64,000 nt of DNA from assembly GCF_003144535.1 (NCBI RefSeq), contig NZ_PHFJ01000006.1, positions 124,001 through 188,000 on the forward strand, read 5' to 3'. The notes below the pieces were generated by a model. That model was not told the origin of the DNA, ran no database searches, and saw nothing but the letters and a program-made list of their open reading frames with translations. Of the stretch, positions 47,157 to 59,439 are shown in pieces. The DNA is from Proteus penneri (lineage in GTDB: Bacteria > Pseudomonadota > Gammaproteobacteria > Enterobacterales > Enterobacteriaceae). How positions within the stretch are numbered: the stretch's first letter is position 1; every line of letters begins with the position of its first letter. Made by a program: the position numbers and the translations under genes.

Positions 47157-47192
47157 AAAAGCGATACTGTCGATTTTCAACAGATCGCTTTT
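47157..47192. terminator. Orphan terminator-like hairpin between purA and nsrR
   Basis: AAAAGCGAT-A-CTGT and ACAG-ATCGCTTTT form a 13-bp stem with one bulge and a 9-nt loop, with T-rich sequence on the plus side. Not needed for purA, which has its own terminator. Confidence 0.6.
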
Positions 47193-47334
47193 CTATTTCT
47201 GGCATTACAACAATAACATTGTCTTATTGTTTTTACGCATTACGGATAAAACAGAAGCAAAACCGAGTGTAAAGCTGTCTTATCTTATATGTGTAACGCG
47301 TATTTTTATCTCAATTTAACCAACAAACAGATAC

Positions 47335-47370
47335 GAAAAAATCGCCCCTGTCATTTTCAGGGACGATTTT
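47335..47370 (-). terminator. Terminator after purA
   Basis: AAAATCGTCCCTG and CAGGGGCGATTTTTT (minus strand) form an 11-bp stem with one mismatch, ending in a T-run. Confidence 0.88.
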
Positions 47371-47394
47371 CACATCAAACGAATTTAATGCAGA

Positions 47395-48726
<1,332 letters not shown>

Positions 48727-48900
48727 CTACCATCTCAAATCAAGAGTTACAGTAGATTTTATCTAATTATGTCATCCCCGCTTTTAAGCAATAGATTATC
48801 TTGCCATTGTCAATATTTTTGCCCGAAAAATCCGCACCACAAACATATTGTGACTTTCATCAACAGTTTTGATCGCAAAAATAGGAAGCAGAGTGACATA

Positions 48901-48969
48901 AAAGTGAAAATGGCGAAGAAGACGCTTCGGAATTGCCGAAGGTTTATCTTGAAATGCAATTTTCACTTT
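48901..48969. repeat. Nested inverted repeat upstream of purA
   Basis: Outer arms AAAGTGAAAAT (48901-48911) and ATTTTCACTTT (48959-48969) match perfectly over 11 bp; an inner stem CTTCGG/CCGAAG lies at 48925-48941. The 69-bp element could fold as a cruciform or RNA double hairpin, or be a small mobile-element remnant. Confidence 0.55.
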
Positions 48970-49080
48970 ATACTATCCCAGCTAAAACCATTTTGGAAAC
49001 CATTAAGCATAAATTTTCATCTTTTTATGCACAATTATTTATTTCTTAGCTTGATTATTAGCATTAACTTATTAATATCC

Positions 49081-49118
49081 AAAAAAAATCCCCCACTTTT
49101 TAAAGATGGAGGATTTTA
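49081..49118 (-). terminator. Terminator after hflC
   Basis: On the minus strand AAATCCTCCA pairs with TGGGGGATTT (one G-T) and is followed by a long T-run. Confidence 0.85.
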
Positions 49119-49151
49119 TAATTTACTCAAACGGTTTAATACGTTTGGAAA

Positions 49152-50156
49152 TTACTCTTCAATCGCTCGCGCTTTTGTTGGTGCTTTCATATAGCGTAAG
49201 AAATCGCTATCTGGGCTTAATACCATGACGTCATTGCCATCTTGGTTAAAGCTTTTCTCATAAGCACGTAAGCTACGAATAAAGGCATAGAAGTCTGGAT
49301 CTTGGCTGAATGCATCAGCAAACAGTTTAGTTGCTTGGGCATCACCTTCACCGCGAAGACGTAAAGATTCACGCTCAGACTCAGCAAGTGTCTCTGTTAC
49401 GGTTTTATCCGCAGCAGCACGAATTTTCACAGCTTGCTCTTGACCTTGTGAACGGTGACGACGAGCAACAGCTTCACGTTCTGCACGCATACGCTGATAA
49501 ATCGCCTCAGAAACTTCCATAGGTAAGTTGATTTGCTTGATACGAACGTCAATCACTTCAATACCTAATGCCGCCATACTGTTCATATTGATAGCGGGAG
49601 CTTGACCTTTAGTTTCTTCAGCTACCTTCTTCGCTGCAATAGCAATAGCATCATCAGCAGCACTTGTATCACGAGAAGGTGTACCTTCATTCAGTGCATT
49701 ACGAACATCAATGGTTAAACGACCACGAGAATCTGTAATAATTTGGTTTACGCTCATACGACCAATTTCTGAACGTAAACGGTCACTAAATTTGCGACGC
49801 AGCAAAGTTTCAGCTTGCGTTGTATTACCACCACCTGTTGCCAGATAGTAAGTACTGAAGTCACTGATACGCCATTTCAGATAAGAGTCAACTAATAAGT
49901 CTTTATTCTCACCGGATAAGAAGCGGTCTTGCTGGATATTCATAGTTTGAATACGCGCATCCAGTTTTTTCACATTCTCAATAAATGGAATTTTAAAATG
50001 AAGACCTGGCTCATAAACAACCGGTTTATTTTCAGCATCACGTACCACTTTCGCAAAGCGTAAAATAATGCCACGCTCATACTGTTGAACGACAAATACA
50101 GAAGAGTACAACAACGCTAAAATAATAACTGCAACAACAGCGATAACTTTACGCAT
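49152..50156 (-). CDS. hflC: FtsH regulator HflC
   Basis: SPFH/prohibitin-family membrane protein that with HflK forms a cage around FtsH and modulates its proteolysis. 334 residues. N-terminal membrane anchor (about 4-22: VIAVVAVIILALLYSSVFVV) and SPFH domain (VQQYERGIILRFAKVV...). A long Ala/Glu/Arg-rich helix (about 215-285) precedes the C-terminus. Two bp after hflK. Confidence 0.97.
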   Translation of the reverse strand: MRKVIAVVAVIILALLYSSVFVVQQYERGIILRFAKVVRDAENKPVVYEPGLHFKIPFIENVKKLDARIQTMNIQQDRFLSGENKDLLVDSYLKWRISDFSTYYLATGGGNTTQAETLLRRKFSDRLRSEIGRMSVNQIITDSRGRLTIDVRNALNEGTPSRDTSAADDAIAIAAKKVAEETKGQAPAINMNSMAALGIEVIDVRIKQINLPMEVSEAIYQRMRAEREAVARRHRSQGQEQAVKIRAAADKTVTETLAESERESLRLRGEGDAQATKLFADAFSQDPDFYAFIRSLRAYEKSFNQDGNDVMVLSPDSDFLRYMKAPTKARAIEE

Positions 50157-50158
50157 GA

Positions 50159-51436
50159 TTATTGTCCTCCTTGATTATTGCCGTAAGGCTGACCATAACC
50201 GCCATTATTACTACTACCATATCCACCATTACCATAAGTCGTTGTTGCTGGTTTTTGTGTCGGTGTTGGATTTACAGTTGGAGCGGGTGTGTTGATACGA
50301 GCCGGCGCCTCAGGGGTTTTTGATACACCCGTATGAGATGGCTGACGTAGCATTTGCTCTAAAGGTAGCACTAACATGCTGTTGCCTTTATCATTAGCGA
50401 TGACTTTACGTGTTTTGGATAGCACTTTTTCCATCGTTTCAATGTAAAGACGCTCGCGAGTAATTTCAGGAGCAGCACGATATTCAGGTAAGATTTTAGC
50501 AAAACTTGCTACCTCACCTTCTGCTTTCATCACCACACTGGTTTTATAAGCCGTCGCTTCTTCAATCATACGTTGTGCGTTACCTTTTGCTAACGGTAAC
50601 ACTTCGTTTTTATAAGCTTCAGCTTGACGAATTGTTTTTTGTTCTTCTTCACGAGCCGCAATTACGTCATCAAATGCTGCTTTTACCGCTTCTGGTGGGC
50701 GCGCAACTTGGAAGTTGACGTCCACAATCGAGATACCCATGTTATAAGGGCGGATAGTCTCTTCTAATTCTTGACGTGTTTGGTCACGAATTTCTGAACG
50801 GTTTGAAGTCAGAATTTTTTCCATTTCTGAACGACCAATAACACCACGTACAGCACTGTCAGTTGCCTGACCTAAGCTGTTAATTGGTGTTGTCAGGTTA
50901 AACAGGAATGTTTCTGGATCAGAGACAACATACTGCACGTTTATCTCAACTTGAACCATGTTTTCATCTGACGTTAACATCATGCCACCCGTAGTTAAAT
51001 CACGGATAGTTTTTACGTTAACAGGCTGAACTTCATCAATAAAAGTCGGTTTCCAGTTCAGACCGGGTTCAACGATTTGGTAAAATTTACCAAAACGAGT
51101 CACTACGCCTTGCTCTGCCTCTTTGATGGTATAAAAACCACTTGCAGCCCAAACTACGACAACCGCACCTAATGCAAGAGAAATCAAAAGATTTCCAGCA
51201 TTACCACGAGGCCCGCCATTTTGCCCAGAAGAGGAGTTCCCACCTTTTTTACCACCGAAACCACCAAGTTTTTCACTCAGTTTACGGAACATATCATCGA
51301 GATCTGATGCTCCACGATTCCGACCTCCTTGATTGCCGTTGGAGTTACCGTTACCATCGCCATTATTATTGCCGCTGTTTCGGTTACCCCACGGGTCGCG
51401 GTCTTGTCCGTTGTTACCGGGCTGATTCCACGCCAT
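50159..51436 (-). CDS. hflK: FtsH regulator HflK
   Basis: Partner of HflC in the HflKC-FtsH complex. 425 residues (E. coli 419). Cytoplasmic Gly/Asn-rich N-terminus (1-75), one membrane helix (about 82-100: LLISLALGAVVVVWAASGFY), SPFH domain starting FYTIKEAEQGVVTRFGKF, long coiled helix, and a Gly/Asn/Gln/Tyr-rich C-terminal tail. Confidence 0.97.
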   Translation of the reverse strand: MAWNQPGNNGQDRDPWGNRNSGNNNGDGNGNSNGNQGGRNRGASDLDDMFRKLSEKLGGFGGKKGGNSSSGQNGGPRGNAGNLLISLALGAVVVVWAASGFYTIKEAEQGVVTRFGKFYQIVEPGLNWKPTFIDEVQPVNVKTIRDLTTGGMMLTSDENMVQVEINVQYVVSDPETFLFNLTTPINSLGQATDSAVRGVIGRSEMEKILTSNRSEIRDQTRQELEETIRPYNMGISIVDVNFQVARPPEAVKAAFDDVIAAREEEQKTIRQAEAYKNEVLPLAKGNAQRMIEEATAYKTSVVMKAEGEVASFAKILPEYRAAPEITRERLYIETMEKVLSKTRKVIANDKGNSMLVLPLEQMLRQPSHTGVSKTPEAPARINTPAPTVNPTPTQKPATTTYGNGGYGSSNNGGYGQPYGNNQGGQ

Positions 51437-51528
51437 GTTCTAGCTCCATTATTATGATTAGATTTATCAGGCTTAAGAGCCGATTTCGTCGCCAGCTCTC
51501 AGTTAATGTTCATTTTTATGGCCGAATA

Positions 51529-52812
51529 TCAGACCACGTAATCCAATAAATTGGGTTCCTGCTTGCAAAGGCGGCGCCAGTCTATCATAGGCATACGTAT
51601 GATTAGTCCAACTTTACCGTCTTTTTCAATCCATTCACGTTCTATTGACTGTAATTGATAAAAGCGGCTACGCAAGCGCCCTGTATCTTCTGGCGGTAAA
51701 CGTAATTCAAAGTGTGCGATCTCACCTGAAAGACGTTCTGTCAACGCCTGATACAACAGAGGAATACCTTCGCCTGTTTGTGCCGAAACCCAAACCCTAA
51801 CGGGTAAGTTTTCTTCATTTCGATCAATTCTTGGAGTGAAGTCTTCAAGAAGATCAATTTTGTTCATAACATGCAGTGTTGGTATCTCTTGAGCATCAAT
51901 CTCTTCTAATACACTTTCAACGGCATGAATATTTTCCTCAAAACGACTATCTGCTGCATCAATAACATGAAGAAGTAAGGTTGCTTCTCGTGTTTCTTGT
52001 AAAGTGGCTTTAAAAGCAGCAACAAGATCATGAGGTAAGTGTCGAATAAATCCAACAGTATCGGCTAATACAACCGTTCCCACATCCTCAACTTGAATAC
52101 GTCTTAATGTAGGATCTAATGTTGCAAACAACTGATCTGCTGCATATACATCAGAGCAGGTGATATGATTAAATAAACTCGATTTCCCCGCATTCGTGTA
52201 ACCAACAAGGGATAATGTTGGAATATCAGCTTTACTCCGCGCTTGTCGTCCTTGTTCACGCTGACGCTCAACTCTACCCAATCGCATTAGAATTTGACTA
52301 ATTTTACCTCGGAGTAAGCGGCGGTCTGTTTCTAGCTGAGTTTCGCCTGGTCCTCGTAACCCAATCCCCCCTTTTTGTCTTTCAAGGTGAGTCCACCCTC
52401 TGACTAAACGGGTTGACAAGTGACGTAACTGGGCGAGTTCTACCTGTAGTTTTCCTTCATGGGTTCTTGCTCTTTGAGCAAAAATATCAAGGATAACTCC
52501 CGTGCGATCAACCACTCGGCATTCACAAAGTCTTTCCAGATTTCGCTCTTGTGCAGGTGTCAGTGCATGATTAAATAAAACAACATCTGCACCACTTGCT
52601 TTTACAGCCTCGGCAATTTCTTCTGCCTTACCTTCACCCACATAATATTTGGGATGAGGTGCTTTACGATTTCCTGTAATAATCTGAACTGGCTTAACAC
52701 CCGCAGATGTCACCAAAGATTCAAATTCTTGCAAATCATCAACGTTCTTTTCTTGAGAAAAGAAGACGTGCACTAAAACGGCTAATTCGCCACCTTCATA
52801 ACGATCAAACAA
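51529..52812 (-). CDS. hflX: Ribosome-associated GTPase HflX
   Basis: GTPase that splits stalled 70S ribosomes, especially after heat or antibiotics. 427 residues (E. coli 426). TTG start giving [18 protein letters not shown], as expected for the family. N-terminal nucleotide-binding domain, coiled coil ([24 protein letters not shown]), G domain with [25 protein letters not shown] and NKIDLL. Between hfq and hflK, the E. coli order. Confidence 0.97.
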   Translation of the reverse strand: MFDRYEGGELAVLVHVFFSQEKNVDDLQEFESLVTSAGVKPVQIITGNRKAPHPKYYVGEGKAEEIAEAVKASGADVVLFNHALTPAQERNLERLCECRVVDRTGVILDIFAQRARTHEGKLQVELAQLRHLSTRLVRGWTHLERQKGGIGLRGPGETQLETDRRLLRGKISQILMRLGRVERQREQGRQARSKADIPTLSLVGYTNAGKSSLFNHITCSDVYAADQLFATLDPTLRRIQVEDVGTVVLADTVGFIRHLPHDLVAAFKATLQETREATLLLHVIDAADSRFEENIHAVESVLEEIDAQEIPTLHVMNKIDLLEDFTPRIDRNEENLPVRVWVSAQTGEGIPLLYQALTERLSGEIAHFELRLPPEDTGRLRSRFYQLQSIEREWIEKDGKVGLIIRMPMIDWRRLCKQEPNLLDYVV

Positions 52813-52844
52813 AGGCGAAACCTCTTGGACTTTATAAAAACAGG

Positions 52845-52880
52845 AAAAAACATAGGTAAAGTCTCCCTACCTATGTTTTT
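52845..52880 (-). terminator. Terminator between hfq and hflX
   Basis: AAAAACATAGGTA and TACCTATGTTTTT form a 13-bp stem with a 9-nt loop. Placed after hfq on the minus strand; it would reduce hflX expression relative to hfq. Confidence 0.88.
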
Positions 52881-52906
52881 CTTATATCAAGAATAATATT
52901 GGATTA

Positions 52907-53194
52907 TTATTCTGCAACATCATCCTGCTGAGCAGCACCACTATTGTAGCCTGTACCAGTTTGGTTCGTGCCTGTATTGCTATGATGAGAAACAGGACGC
53001 GAAGGTACCACGGTAGAGATAGCATGTTTATATACCATCTGACTGACTGTGTTTTTCAGCAAAATAACAAATTGGTCAAAAGATTCGATCTGACCCTGCA
53101 ATTTAATGCCGTTTACCAAATAGATAGAAACGGGAACCCTTTCACGACGTAATGCGTTCAAGAAAGGATCTTGCAAAGATTGCCCCTTAGCCAT
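52907..53194 (-). CDS. hfq: RNA chaperone Hfq
   Basis: Hexameric Sm-like chaperone for small RNAs. 95 residues, a little shorter than E. coli (102), the difference lying in the disordered C-terminal tail ([24 protein letters not shown]). The core is intact: [40 protein letters not shown] (Sm1) and [16 protein letters not shown] (Sm2, YKHA). Downstream of miaA. Confidence 0.98.
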   Translation of the reverse strand: MAKGQSLQDPFLNALRRERVPVSIYLVNGIKLQGQIESFDQFVILLKNTVSQMVYKHAISTVVPSRPVSHHSNTGTNQTGTGYNSGAAQQDDVAE

Positions 53195-53303
53195 TCTATG
53201 TTTTCCTTATTTTGTTGTTTTATATTAGAACCCAATTGGTTCGAAAAATGAACTACTCAAAAATTGCGCTTTGGCAACTATCAATTTTACACAAACCTAC
53301 CAT

Positions 53304-54245
53304 CTATGCACTAACTACCTGCAAAACAGTGTCAAGAGATTGTTTTGGATCTTCACTGTCAAGCCAGTGAATGTTATTCCAACCCCTTAACCAGGTGATT
53401 TGTCGCTTCGCTAATTGCCGGGTCGCGCAGATCCCTCGATAAACCATCTCATCATAATCTATTTCGCCTGATAAATATGACCACATCTGGCGATAACCGA
53501 CACAACGTACAGAAGGTAGATCTTCATGCAAATCGCCCCGTTCATACAATGATTTTACTTCATCTTCAAATCCACACGTTAACATCTGTTTAAAACGAGC
53601 TTCAATGCGTTGGTGAAGAACATTTCTGTCTTTCGGAGCAATCGCAAATTGATAAACATCATAGGGCAAAGACTCGCCTGATATTTTTGTCAATTCCGTC
53701 ATTGTCTTACCTGAAATCAGGTAAACTTCTAACGCACGAGAAAGCCGTTGAGGATCATTAGGATGGATCCGTTGCGCTGCAACAGGATCAACTAACGCTA
53801 ACTCTTTATGTATTGCCTCCCACCCTTGCTCTGCTGCTTTTTTTTCTATTTCAGCACGAACATCCGAATTGGCACTAGGTAAAGGCGATAGACCTTCAAG
53901 TAACGCTTTAAAATATAGCATAGTCCCACCCACTAATAGTGGAATTCGTCCAACTGCAGTAATTTCTTCCATTGCATTTAATGCATCTCGTCGAAAATCT
54001 GCAGCAGAATAGGGAAATGCGGGGTCTAGAATATCAATTAATCGATGTGGAGCAAGCGATTGCTCATTCGCATCTGGCTTTGCTGTACCAATATCCATAC
54101 CACGATAGATAAGAGCTGAATCCACGCTAATAATATCTACAGGCAGTTTCTGTCTCAGTGCAATTGCTAATGCTGTTTTACCTGACGCTGTAGGTCCCAT
54201 TAGAAAAATTGCTTTAGGTTTTATTTGCGTGTTCACTTCGCTCAT
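53304..54245 (-). CDS. miaA: tRNA dimethylallyltransferase MiaA
   Basis: Adds the isopentenyl group to A37 of tRNAs reading UNN codons. 313 residues (E. coli 316). P-loop [27 protein letters not shown], and IRxR-like RRDALNAM and [14 protein letters not shown] motifs. Its start overlaps the 3' end of mutL by 32 bp, as the conserved mutL-miaA-hfq order suggests. Confidence 0.97.
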   Translation of the reverse strand: MSEVNTQIKPKAIFLMGPTASGKTALAIALRQKLPVDIISVDSALIYRGMDIGTAKPDANEQSLAPHRLIDILDPAFPYSAADFRRDALNAMEEITAVGRIPLLVGGTMLYFKALLEGLSPLPSANSDVRAEIEKKAAEQGWEAIHKELALVDPVAAQRIHPNDPQRLSRALEVYLISGKTMTELTKISGESLPYDVYQFAIAPKDRNVLHQRIEARFKQMLTCGFEDEVKSLYERGDLHEDLPSVRCVGYRQMWSYLSGEIDYDEMVYRGICATRQLAKRQITWLRGWNNIHWLDSEDPKQSLDTVLQVVSA

Positions 54246-56226
54246 TATTTAATGCCACTACCACCGGTTGTAAATCAATTAATTGTAATAAGTTTTTGGC
54301 TGGCTGTCTGACATATTGAGGACAGAGTCTTTCAATATCAGCCAATAGTCCTACTGCTTGAGCTTGCGACCATTGCGTCTGCTCTGCCCCTAATTGTTTT
54401 GCAAACCACTGTCCAAGTTGTTGCTCGGTACAAGATTGCTCTGCTGACAAATAAGCGAATAATGCTGTCAGTAACACGGGTAAATTTTGCTGACGCAAAG
54501 GTAACGACACTGCATGTATTGTTGCTTTACCGTGAGAAATTTCGATAACGATCCCGAAATGACTGATTAGCGACTGAAACTGATTGAATACACTAATCTC
54601 CTCTTTACTCAACGCCAACTTTAAAGGCACTAGCAAAGGTTGTGGCTTCAATGTTTCATCTTTAGGCAGTAATTGCGCACATTTTAACAGAAAATCCGCT
54701 TCTTCCAATGATAATAGCCCAAGACCTTGTGAAGATTCTATTAACGCATATTTGTGCTGATAAATTGCCAATACTCGCCCAAAAGTATAATCAGTTTGTC
54801 CATCTTTCGCATTGACGGAACGAGGCATCACCGAAATAGTATCTTCTTCGATATTATTAGTTGTATGAACGATTTCACCTAAATTCAATGGGGCACGCTC
54901 AGGAAATAGGGGTATTTTTTCTTTATCTTTTGATGTTGATACACTTTCTTGCATCATTTTTTGATAAAGCGCACCTTGTGTCCGCTGATAACTTTCACCA
55001 AACTGATGGCGACCTCCAAATTGAGAGGCTTGCTTTTGATGTGAGTTACTGTTGTGCTCTCGTTCACTGTATTGGTGTGATGATGATCGATTTGACGGAG
55101 TTTGAGCTATTGGTGCTTGATAAGGCTGAGAAAATACGTTTTCACCTGCAACTTGACGATTTTCAGGGAAGTTTAACGCTGTTTCGTGTTCTTCTTCATC
55201 ATCTGAAGCTAATGATAAAGGTTCTTGGGTTGCTTGTCGTAAAACACTCAACACACCTTGATAGATAAAATCATGAACCAAGCGAGATTCATGAAAGCGA
55301 ACTTCATGTTTAGCGGGATGGACATTAACATCGACTTGGTGAGGATCAACACTTAAATACAAAATGTAAGAAGGTTGCTGTTCTCCTTGCAAATAACCTT
55401 CGTAAGCTTGGCGAATAGCATGATTAATTAATCTATCACGCATCATTCGTCCATTCACATAGCAATACTGAATTTCACTACTTTGCACTGGTGATAAAGG
55501 ATGTTCTACCCAACCTTTTATTGCTAAATCACCATGTTCCCACGATAACTGCATTGATTGATTGACAAAATTATTACCACAAATCGCACTCAAACGGCGA
55601 TTTTGCTGACTTTCATCTTTTACTGCACGGTATTGCCGAACACGTTTGCCGTTATGAGTAAGATTGATAGTGACATCAAAACGCGATAACGCAATTCTAC
55701 GAATCACTTCATCAATATGTGCAAATTCTGTTTTTTCAGTCCGTAAAAATTTACGTCTTGCTGGCGTGTTATAAAACAGATCAAGAACTTCAACCGTACT
55801 TCCCACAGGATGAGCGGCAGGTTTAATGGTGACTGCCATATCTCTGCCTTCTGCGTAAGCTTGCCATGCTTCTTCTTGATCTTGAGTACGCGATGTCAGG
55901 ATCAAACGGGAAACAGAACTAATGCTCGCTAATGCTTCTCCACGAAACCCCATACTCATTATGGCTTCAAGATCGTCAAGAGTTGATATTTTGCTAGTTG
56001 CATGGCGAGCAAGTGCTAACTTCAAATCATCACGATTGATACCGCATCCATTATCACGAATACGAATTAGCTTAGCGCCACCTTTATCGATATCAATATC
56101 AATCGAGGTCGCGCCTGCGTCTAAACTATTTTCCAGCAGCTCTTTAACAACAGAGGCTGGTCTTTCAACAACTTCCCCTGCGGCAATTTGGTTTGCAAGC
56201 TGAGGAGGTAATAAATTTATCGCCAT
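54214..56226 (-). CDS. mutL: DNA mismatch repair protein MutL
   Basis: GHKL ATPase that links MutS recognition to MutH and UvrD. 670 residues, longer than E. coli (615). The N-terminal ATPase has [32 protein letters not shown] and [13 protein letters not shown]. The extra length lies in the flexible linker (about 335-470), rich in Ser/Gln/His ([19 protein letters not shown]). The C-terminal dimerisation domain begins around 480. No DQHA(x)2E(x)4E endonuclease motif is seen, as expected for an organism with MutH. Confidence 0.97.
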   Translation of the reverse strand: MAINLLPPQLANQIAAGEVVERPASVVKELLENSLDAGATSIDIDIDKGGAKLIRIRDNGCGINRDDLKLALARHATSKISTLDDLEAIMSMGFRGEALASISSVSRLILTSRTQDQEEAWQAYAEGRDMAVTIKPAAHPVGSTVEVLDLFYNTPARRKFLRTEKTEFAHIDEVIRRIALSRFDVTINLTHNGKRVRQYRAVKDESQQNRRLSAICGNNFVNQSMQLSWEHGDLAIKGWVEHPLSPVQSSEIQYCYVNGRMMRDRLINHAIRQAYEGYLQGEQQPSYILYLSVDPHQVDVNVHPAKHEVRFHESRLVHDFIYQGVLSVLRQATQEPLSLASDDEEEHETALNFPENRQVAGENVFSQPYQAPIAQTPSNRSSSHQYSEREHNSNSHQKQASQFGGRHQFGESYQRTQGALYQKMMQESVSTSKDKEKIPLFPERAPLNLGEIVHTTNNIEEDTISVMPRSVNAKDGQTDYTFGRVLAIYQHKYALIESSQGLGLLSLEEADFLLKCAQLLPKDETLKPQPLLVPLKLALSKEEISVFNQFQSLISHFGIVIEISHGKATIHAVSLPLRQQNLPVLLTALFAYLSAEQSCTEQQLGQWFAKQLGAEQTQWSQAQAVGLLADIERLCPQYVRQPAKNLLQLIDLQPVVVALNNERSEHANKT

Positions 56227-56249
56227 TACCTTTATTCCATTCTACTCAA

Positions 56250-57575
56250 TCAATTAGGCGCGTTTTGTAAAGGGTGAGCCAGAAAATAATTTCTTAAACC
56301 TGCGTGAATAGATGCCGCGAGTTTTTCTTGATAAGCATTAGAAATCAGTAACTGCTCTTCTGACGCGTGGCTGATAAAACCTGTTTCAACTAAAATTGAA
56401 GGGATATCTGGTGAGCGTAAAACCCCTAAGCTGGCATGTTCTGGTGTTTTCTTATGTAATGAACCCACTTTTCTTAGCTCAGACAATACAGCAACGGCGA
56501 CGTCATAACCCACTCGCTGTGAATTACCAAACTGCAAATCGAGCACCGTTTGACTTAAATAAGGATCAGCACCTTCTGATAAAGCATCACCAGCACCGCC
56601 TAACAATTCTGATTGTTTTTCACTTTGTTCAAGCCACTTACCTAATTCGCTGTTTGCTCGACGATTAGAAAGCACCCACACAGAAGCGCCTCTTGCACTA
56701 CGATTTGGTGCTGAGTCAGCATGAATAGACACTAACATATTCGCACTTTGTTTACGGGCAACTTCAGAGCGCCCCGCAACTGAGATAAAATAATCACCAC
56801 TGCGTGTTAGAACAGGTTTAAACATAGGATCATTACGTAATCGAGCTTCCAACTTTCTTGCTACACTTAATGTCACGTCTTTTTCACGATTACCTTTCTG
56901 ACCAATCGCCCCCGGATCTTGCCCACCATGTCCTGCATCTATCGCAATAATAATTTGGCGAGAGCCCGCTTGTGGTTTTGATGGAGTGGTGCGAGGTTTC
57001 ACAATAGGAGCAACTGGAGCAACCTCTGCTTTAGGTGTCATGGTTAAAGGCGCCATTTCTCTATTTGTATTTGAGGCTGATGCCGTCATTGTTGTCGGTG
57101 ATAACGCAACAACAGTGACTGTTGATTGTGCATTGCTATTTTGTCGACTATTCATAGCCTTGATAGTAAGCACTAACTTATATCCACCACCTACATTCAC
57201 TAAACTCTCCGTCACCACAACGGGCTGAGCAAGTTCTACAACCATACTTTGGTATTGGCTATCTTTTGATTGCGTTGAGCGGATTTTATGAGCTAACTGC
57301 CCATTACCTAGTATTGCCGGTAATCCCGTGATTTTTGTGCTCTGTTTAAAATCCATCACCAAACGGTCAGGACTTTTTAATGAATAATATCGATAACTCG
57401 GCTTCCCATCACTAAACGTAAATGTGAGGATTGTTGCTGAAATGCTGTTTTCTGCTTTCACTTCTGTCACAGTAGCGGCTTGTGCTGTTTGCACAAAAAA
57501 TAAAGACAAAACAACCAACAGAAAGGCAACAACATAGCGCTGACTTTGACTCACAATAGTAATGAGACTCGACAT
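56250..57575 (-). CDS. amiB: N-acetylmuramoyl-L-alanine amidase AmiB
   Basis: Periplasmic septal amidase activated by EnvC. 441 residues from the ATG at 57573-57575 (MSSLITIVSQSQRYVVAF), with AAGGA upstream; the frame is open for 32 more codons overlapping tsaE. Signal peptide about 1-32 (VLSLFFVQTAQA). AMIN domain (about 35-135), Thr/Pro-rich linker, and Amidase_3 domain with AIDAGHGGQDPGAIG, VSIHADSAPNRSARGASVW, and SILVETGFISHASEEQLL. Confidence 0.96.
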   Translation of the reverse strand: MSSLITIVSQSQRYVVAFLLVVLSLFFVQTAQAATVTEVKAENSISATILTFTFSDGKPSYRYYSLKSPDRLVMDFKQSTKITGLPAILGNGQLAHKIRSTQSKDSQYQSMVVELAQPVVVTESLVNVGGGYKLVLTIKAMNSRQNSNAQSTVTVVALSPTTMTASASNTNREMAPLTMTPKAEVAPVAPIVKPRTTPSKPQAGSRQIIIAIDAGHGGQDPGAIGQKGNREKDVTLSVARKLEARLRNDPMFKPVLTRSGDYFISVAGRSEVARKQSANMLVSIHADSAPNRSARGASVWVLSNRRANSELGKWLEQSEKQSELLGGAGDALSEGADPYLSQTVLDLQFGNSQRVGYDVAVAVLSELRKVGSLHKKTPEHASLGVLRSPDIPSILVETGFISHASEEQLLISNAYQEKLAASIHAGLRNYFLAHPLQNAPN

Positions 57576-57588
57576 AATCAATATTCCT

Positions 57589-58056
57589 TTATGCAGACTG
57601 AATACGGGATAAAACAGTATTCCCTCTTTGTGAAAGGGCAACAAAACGCGCTTTTCGACCTTCATCTTCATAACTTAGATGAAGTTCTAAATCCGCGTTA
57701 GGTAAAAAGCCTTCGCCTTGCGATGGCCATTCAATAAGGCATAACGCGTCTTGCTCAAAATAGTCACGTATCCCCATAAACTCCAACTCTTCAGCAGAAG
57801 CTAAACGATAAAGATCAAAATGATAAGCCGGATTTGGCGACAGCATATAAGGCTCAACTAATGTATACGTTGGGCTTTTTACATGTCCTTGATGACCCAG
57901 CGCTTGTAAAAAGCCGCGGCTAAAGGTTGTTTTTCCAGCACCAAGATCGCCATATAAATAAATGATCAATCCGTGATGCTCCGTTGCCATTGCAACAGTA
58001 CGCCCGAGTTCAACTGTTGCCGCTTCATCTTCTAATGTAACAACCCATTCTTTCAT
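57589..58056 (-). CDS. tsaE: tRNA t6A synthesis ATPase TsaE
   Basis: ATPase of the TsaB-TsaD-TsaE complex that makes threonylcarbamoyl-adenosine 37. 155 residues (E. coli 153). The ATG at 58054-58056 gives [18 protein letters not shown]. Walker [28 protein letters not shown] (switch), DLYRL, and [12 protein letters not shown] are the family motifs. Just before amiB, as in E. coli. Confidence 0.96.
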   Translation of the reverse strand: MKEWVVTLEDEAATVELGRTVAMATEHHGLIIYLYGDLGAGKTTFSRGFLQALGHQGHVKSPTYTLVEPYMLSPNPAYHFDLYRLASAEELEFMGIRDYFEQDALCLIEWPSQGEGFLPNADLELHLSYEDEGRKARFVALSQRGNTVLSRIQSA

Positions 58057-58284
58057 ATTTATATAATCTATTGTTAAGTTATAACAGCTTAATAAAGTGA
58101 GATCGTTGGAGAATATCAAATACTAAGCTTTATATGTTTTCTTAAGGCAAATAGTTATCGAAATCACTATCAAATAACCATACCATAAATCTATTTATTG
58201 CGAGGATTTTTCCTACTGCCTCACTATGATACACTGCGCGCTCTTAGGACTCACCTCTTACCTATTTATTGATTTGGTTTATTC

Positions 58285-59439
58285 ATGTCATCACTTGATC
58301 TTAATCTTCTCGCTCAAAACATAAAATTATGGGGCTCTGAGCTAGGTTTTCAACAAACAGGAATATGTGATACTGACTTATCACTTGAAGAACCTCGCCT
58401 GCAAGCGTGGTTAGATAAGCAATATCATGGTGAAATGGCATGGATGGAAAAATATGGAATGACACGAGCCAGACCTCACGAATTGGTTCCGGGTACATTA
58501 CGTGTTATCAGTGTCAGAATGAATTACCTCCCCACGGATGCGGCTTTTGCACGCACCTTAAATAATCCAGAACAAGGCTATATCAGCCGTTATGCGCTTG
58601 GTAGGGATTATCACAAAGTATTAAGACAGCGTCTTAAAAAACTCGGCGAAAGAATTTCACAATATTGTCAGCAATTTGAATATCAAGGGATAGTCAACTT
58701 TCGTCCTTTCGTTGATTCAGCACCGATTATGGAGCGCCCATTAGCCGTTAAGGCTGGGCTTGGTTGGGTTGGTAAACACTCACTTGTGATTAACAATCAA
58801 GCAGGCTCTTGGTTTTTCCTTGGTGAACTACTGATTGATTTGCCATTACCTACTGATAGTCCTGTTGAAGAACAATGTGGTAAATGTGTCGCCTGTATGA
58901 CAACCTGTCCGACAGGTGCCATTGTTGAACCTTATACCATTGATGCTCGCCGTTGTATTTCTTATCTCACCATCGAGCTCGATGGTGCTATTCCTGAAGA
59001 ATTTCGCCCTCTAATGGGTAATCGTATTTATGGTTGTGACGATTGCCAGCTTATCTGTCCTTGGAATCGTTTTTCATCACTGACTGACGAAGACGATTTC
59101 TCCCCAAGAAGAGCGCTTCATACCCCAGAATTACTCGATCTGTTTCAATGGAGTGAGGATAAATTTCTGCGTATCACCGAAGGTTCCCCGATCCGTCGTA
59201 TTGGCTATTTACGTTGGCTTAGAAATATTAGCGTGGCGTTAGGAAATGCACCTTATCAAGATAAAATTATACTTGCCCTGCAAGAACGCTTTGGATTGAG
59301 TGATGTGTTAGATGAACATTTAAACTGGGCGATTGCACAACAGACAGCGAAGAGAAATGAAAAAGAAGTAAAAATACAGACTTCACAACAAAAACGCTTA
59401 GTAAGGGCGATAACTAAAGGCTTACCTCGTGATGCTTAA
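58285..59439 (+). CDS. queG: Epoxyqueuosine reductase QueG
   Basis: Last step of queuosine synthesis in tRNA, using cobalamin and two [4Fe-4S] clusters. 384 residues (E. coli 379). Cobalamin-binding N-terminal domain (ELGFQQTGICDTDLS), catalytic-region DSAPIMERPLAVKAGLGWVGKH, ferredoxin motifs CGKCVACMTTCPTGAI and CDDCQLICPWN, and a HEAT-like C-terminus. Divergent from tsaE. Confidence 0.97.
   Translation: MSSLDLNLLAQNIKLWGSELGFQQTGICDTDLSLEEPRLQAWLDKQYHGEMAWMEKYGMTRARPHELVPGTLRVISVRMNYLPTDAAFARTLNNPEQGYISRYALGRDYHKVLRQRLKKLGERISQYCQQFEYQGIVNFRPFVDSAPIMERPLAVKAGLGWVGKHSLVINNQAGSWFFLGELLIDLPLPTDSPVEEQCGKCVACMTTCPTGAIVEPYTIDARRCISYLTIELDGAIPEEFRPLMGNRIYGCDDCQLICPWNRFSSLTDEDDFSPRRALHTPELLDLFQWSEDKFLRITEGSPIRRIGYLRWLRNISVALGNAPYQDKIILALQERFGLSDVLDEHLNWAIAQQTAKRNEKEVKIQTSQQKRLVRAITKGLPRDA

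Larger units (their letters stand above)
46968..47394. other. nsrR-purA intergenic region with orphan hairpins
   Basis: 427 bp without a credible protein gene. It contains the purA terminator (47335-47370), a second terminator-like hairpin (47157-47192) and a small inverted repeat AAGTGAG/CTCACTT (about 47093-47118). The nsrR promoter must lie in the left part. Confidence 0.6.

Noticed and set aside
47157-47192. CTGT...ACAG as a LexA box
   Set aside because: The spacer is 9 nt, not the 8 required by the CTGTN8ACAG consensus, and it is part of a longer terminator-like stem.
48769-49194. Plus-strand frame of 141 codons between purA and hflC
   Set aside because: No recognisable similarity, it covers the inverted repeat and the hflC terminator, and it runs into the 3' end of hflC on the other strand.
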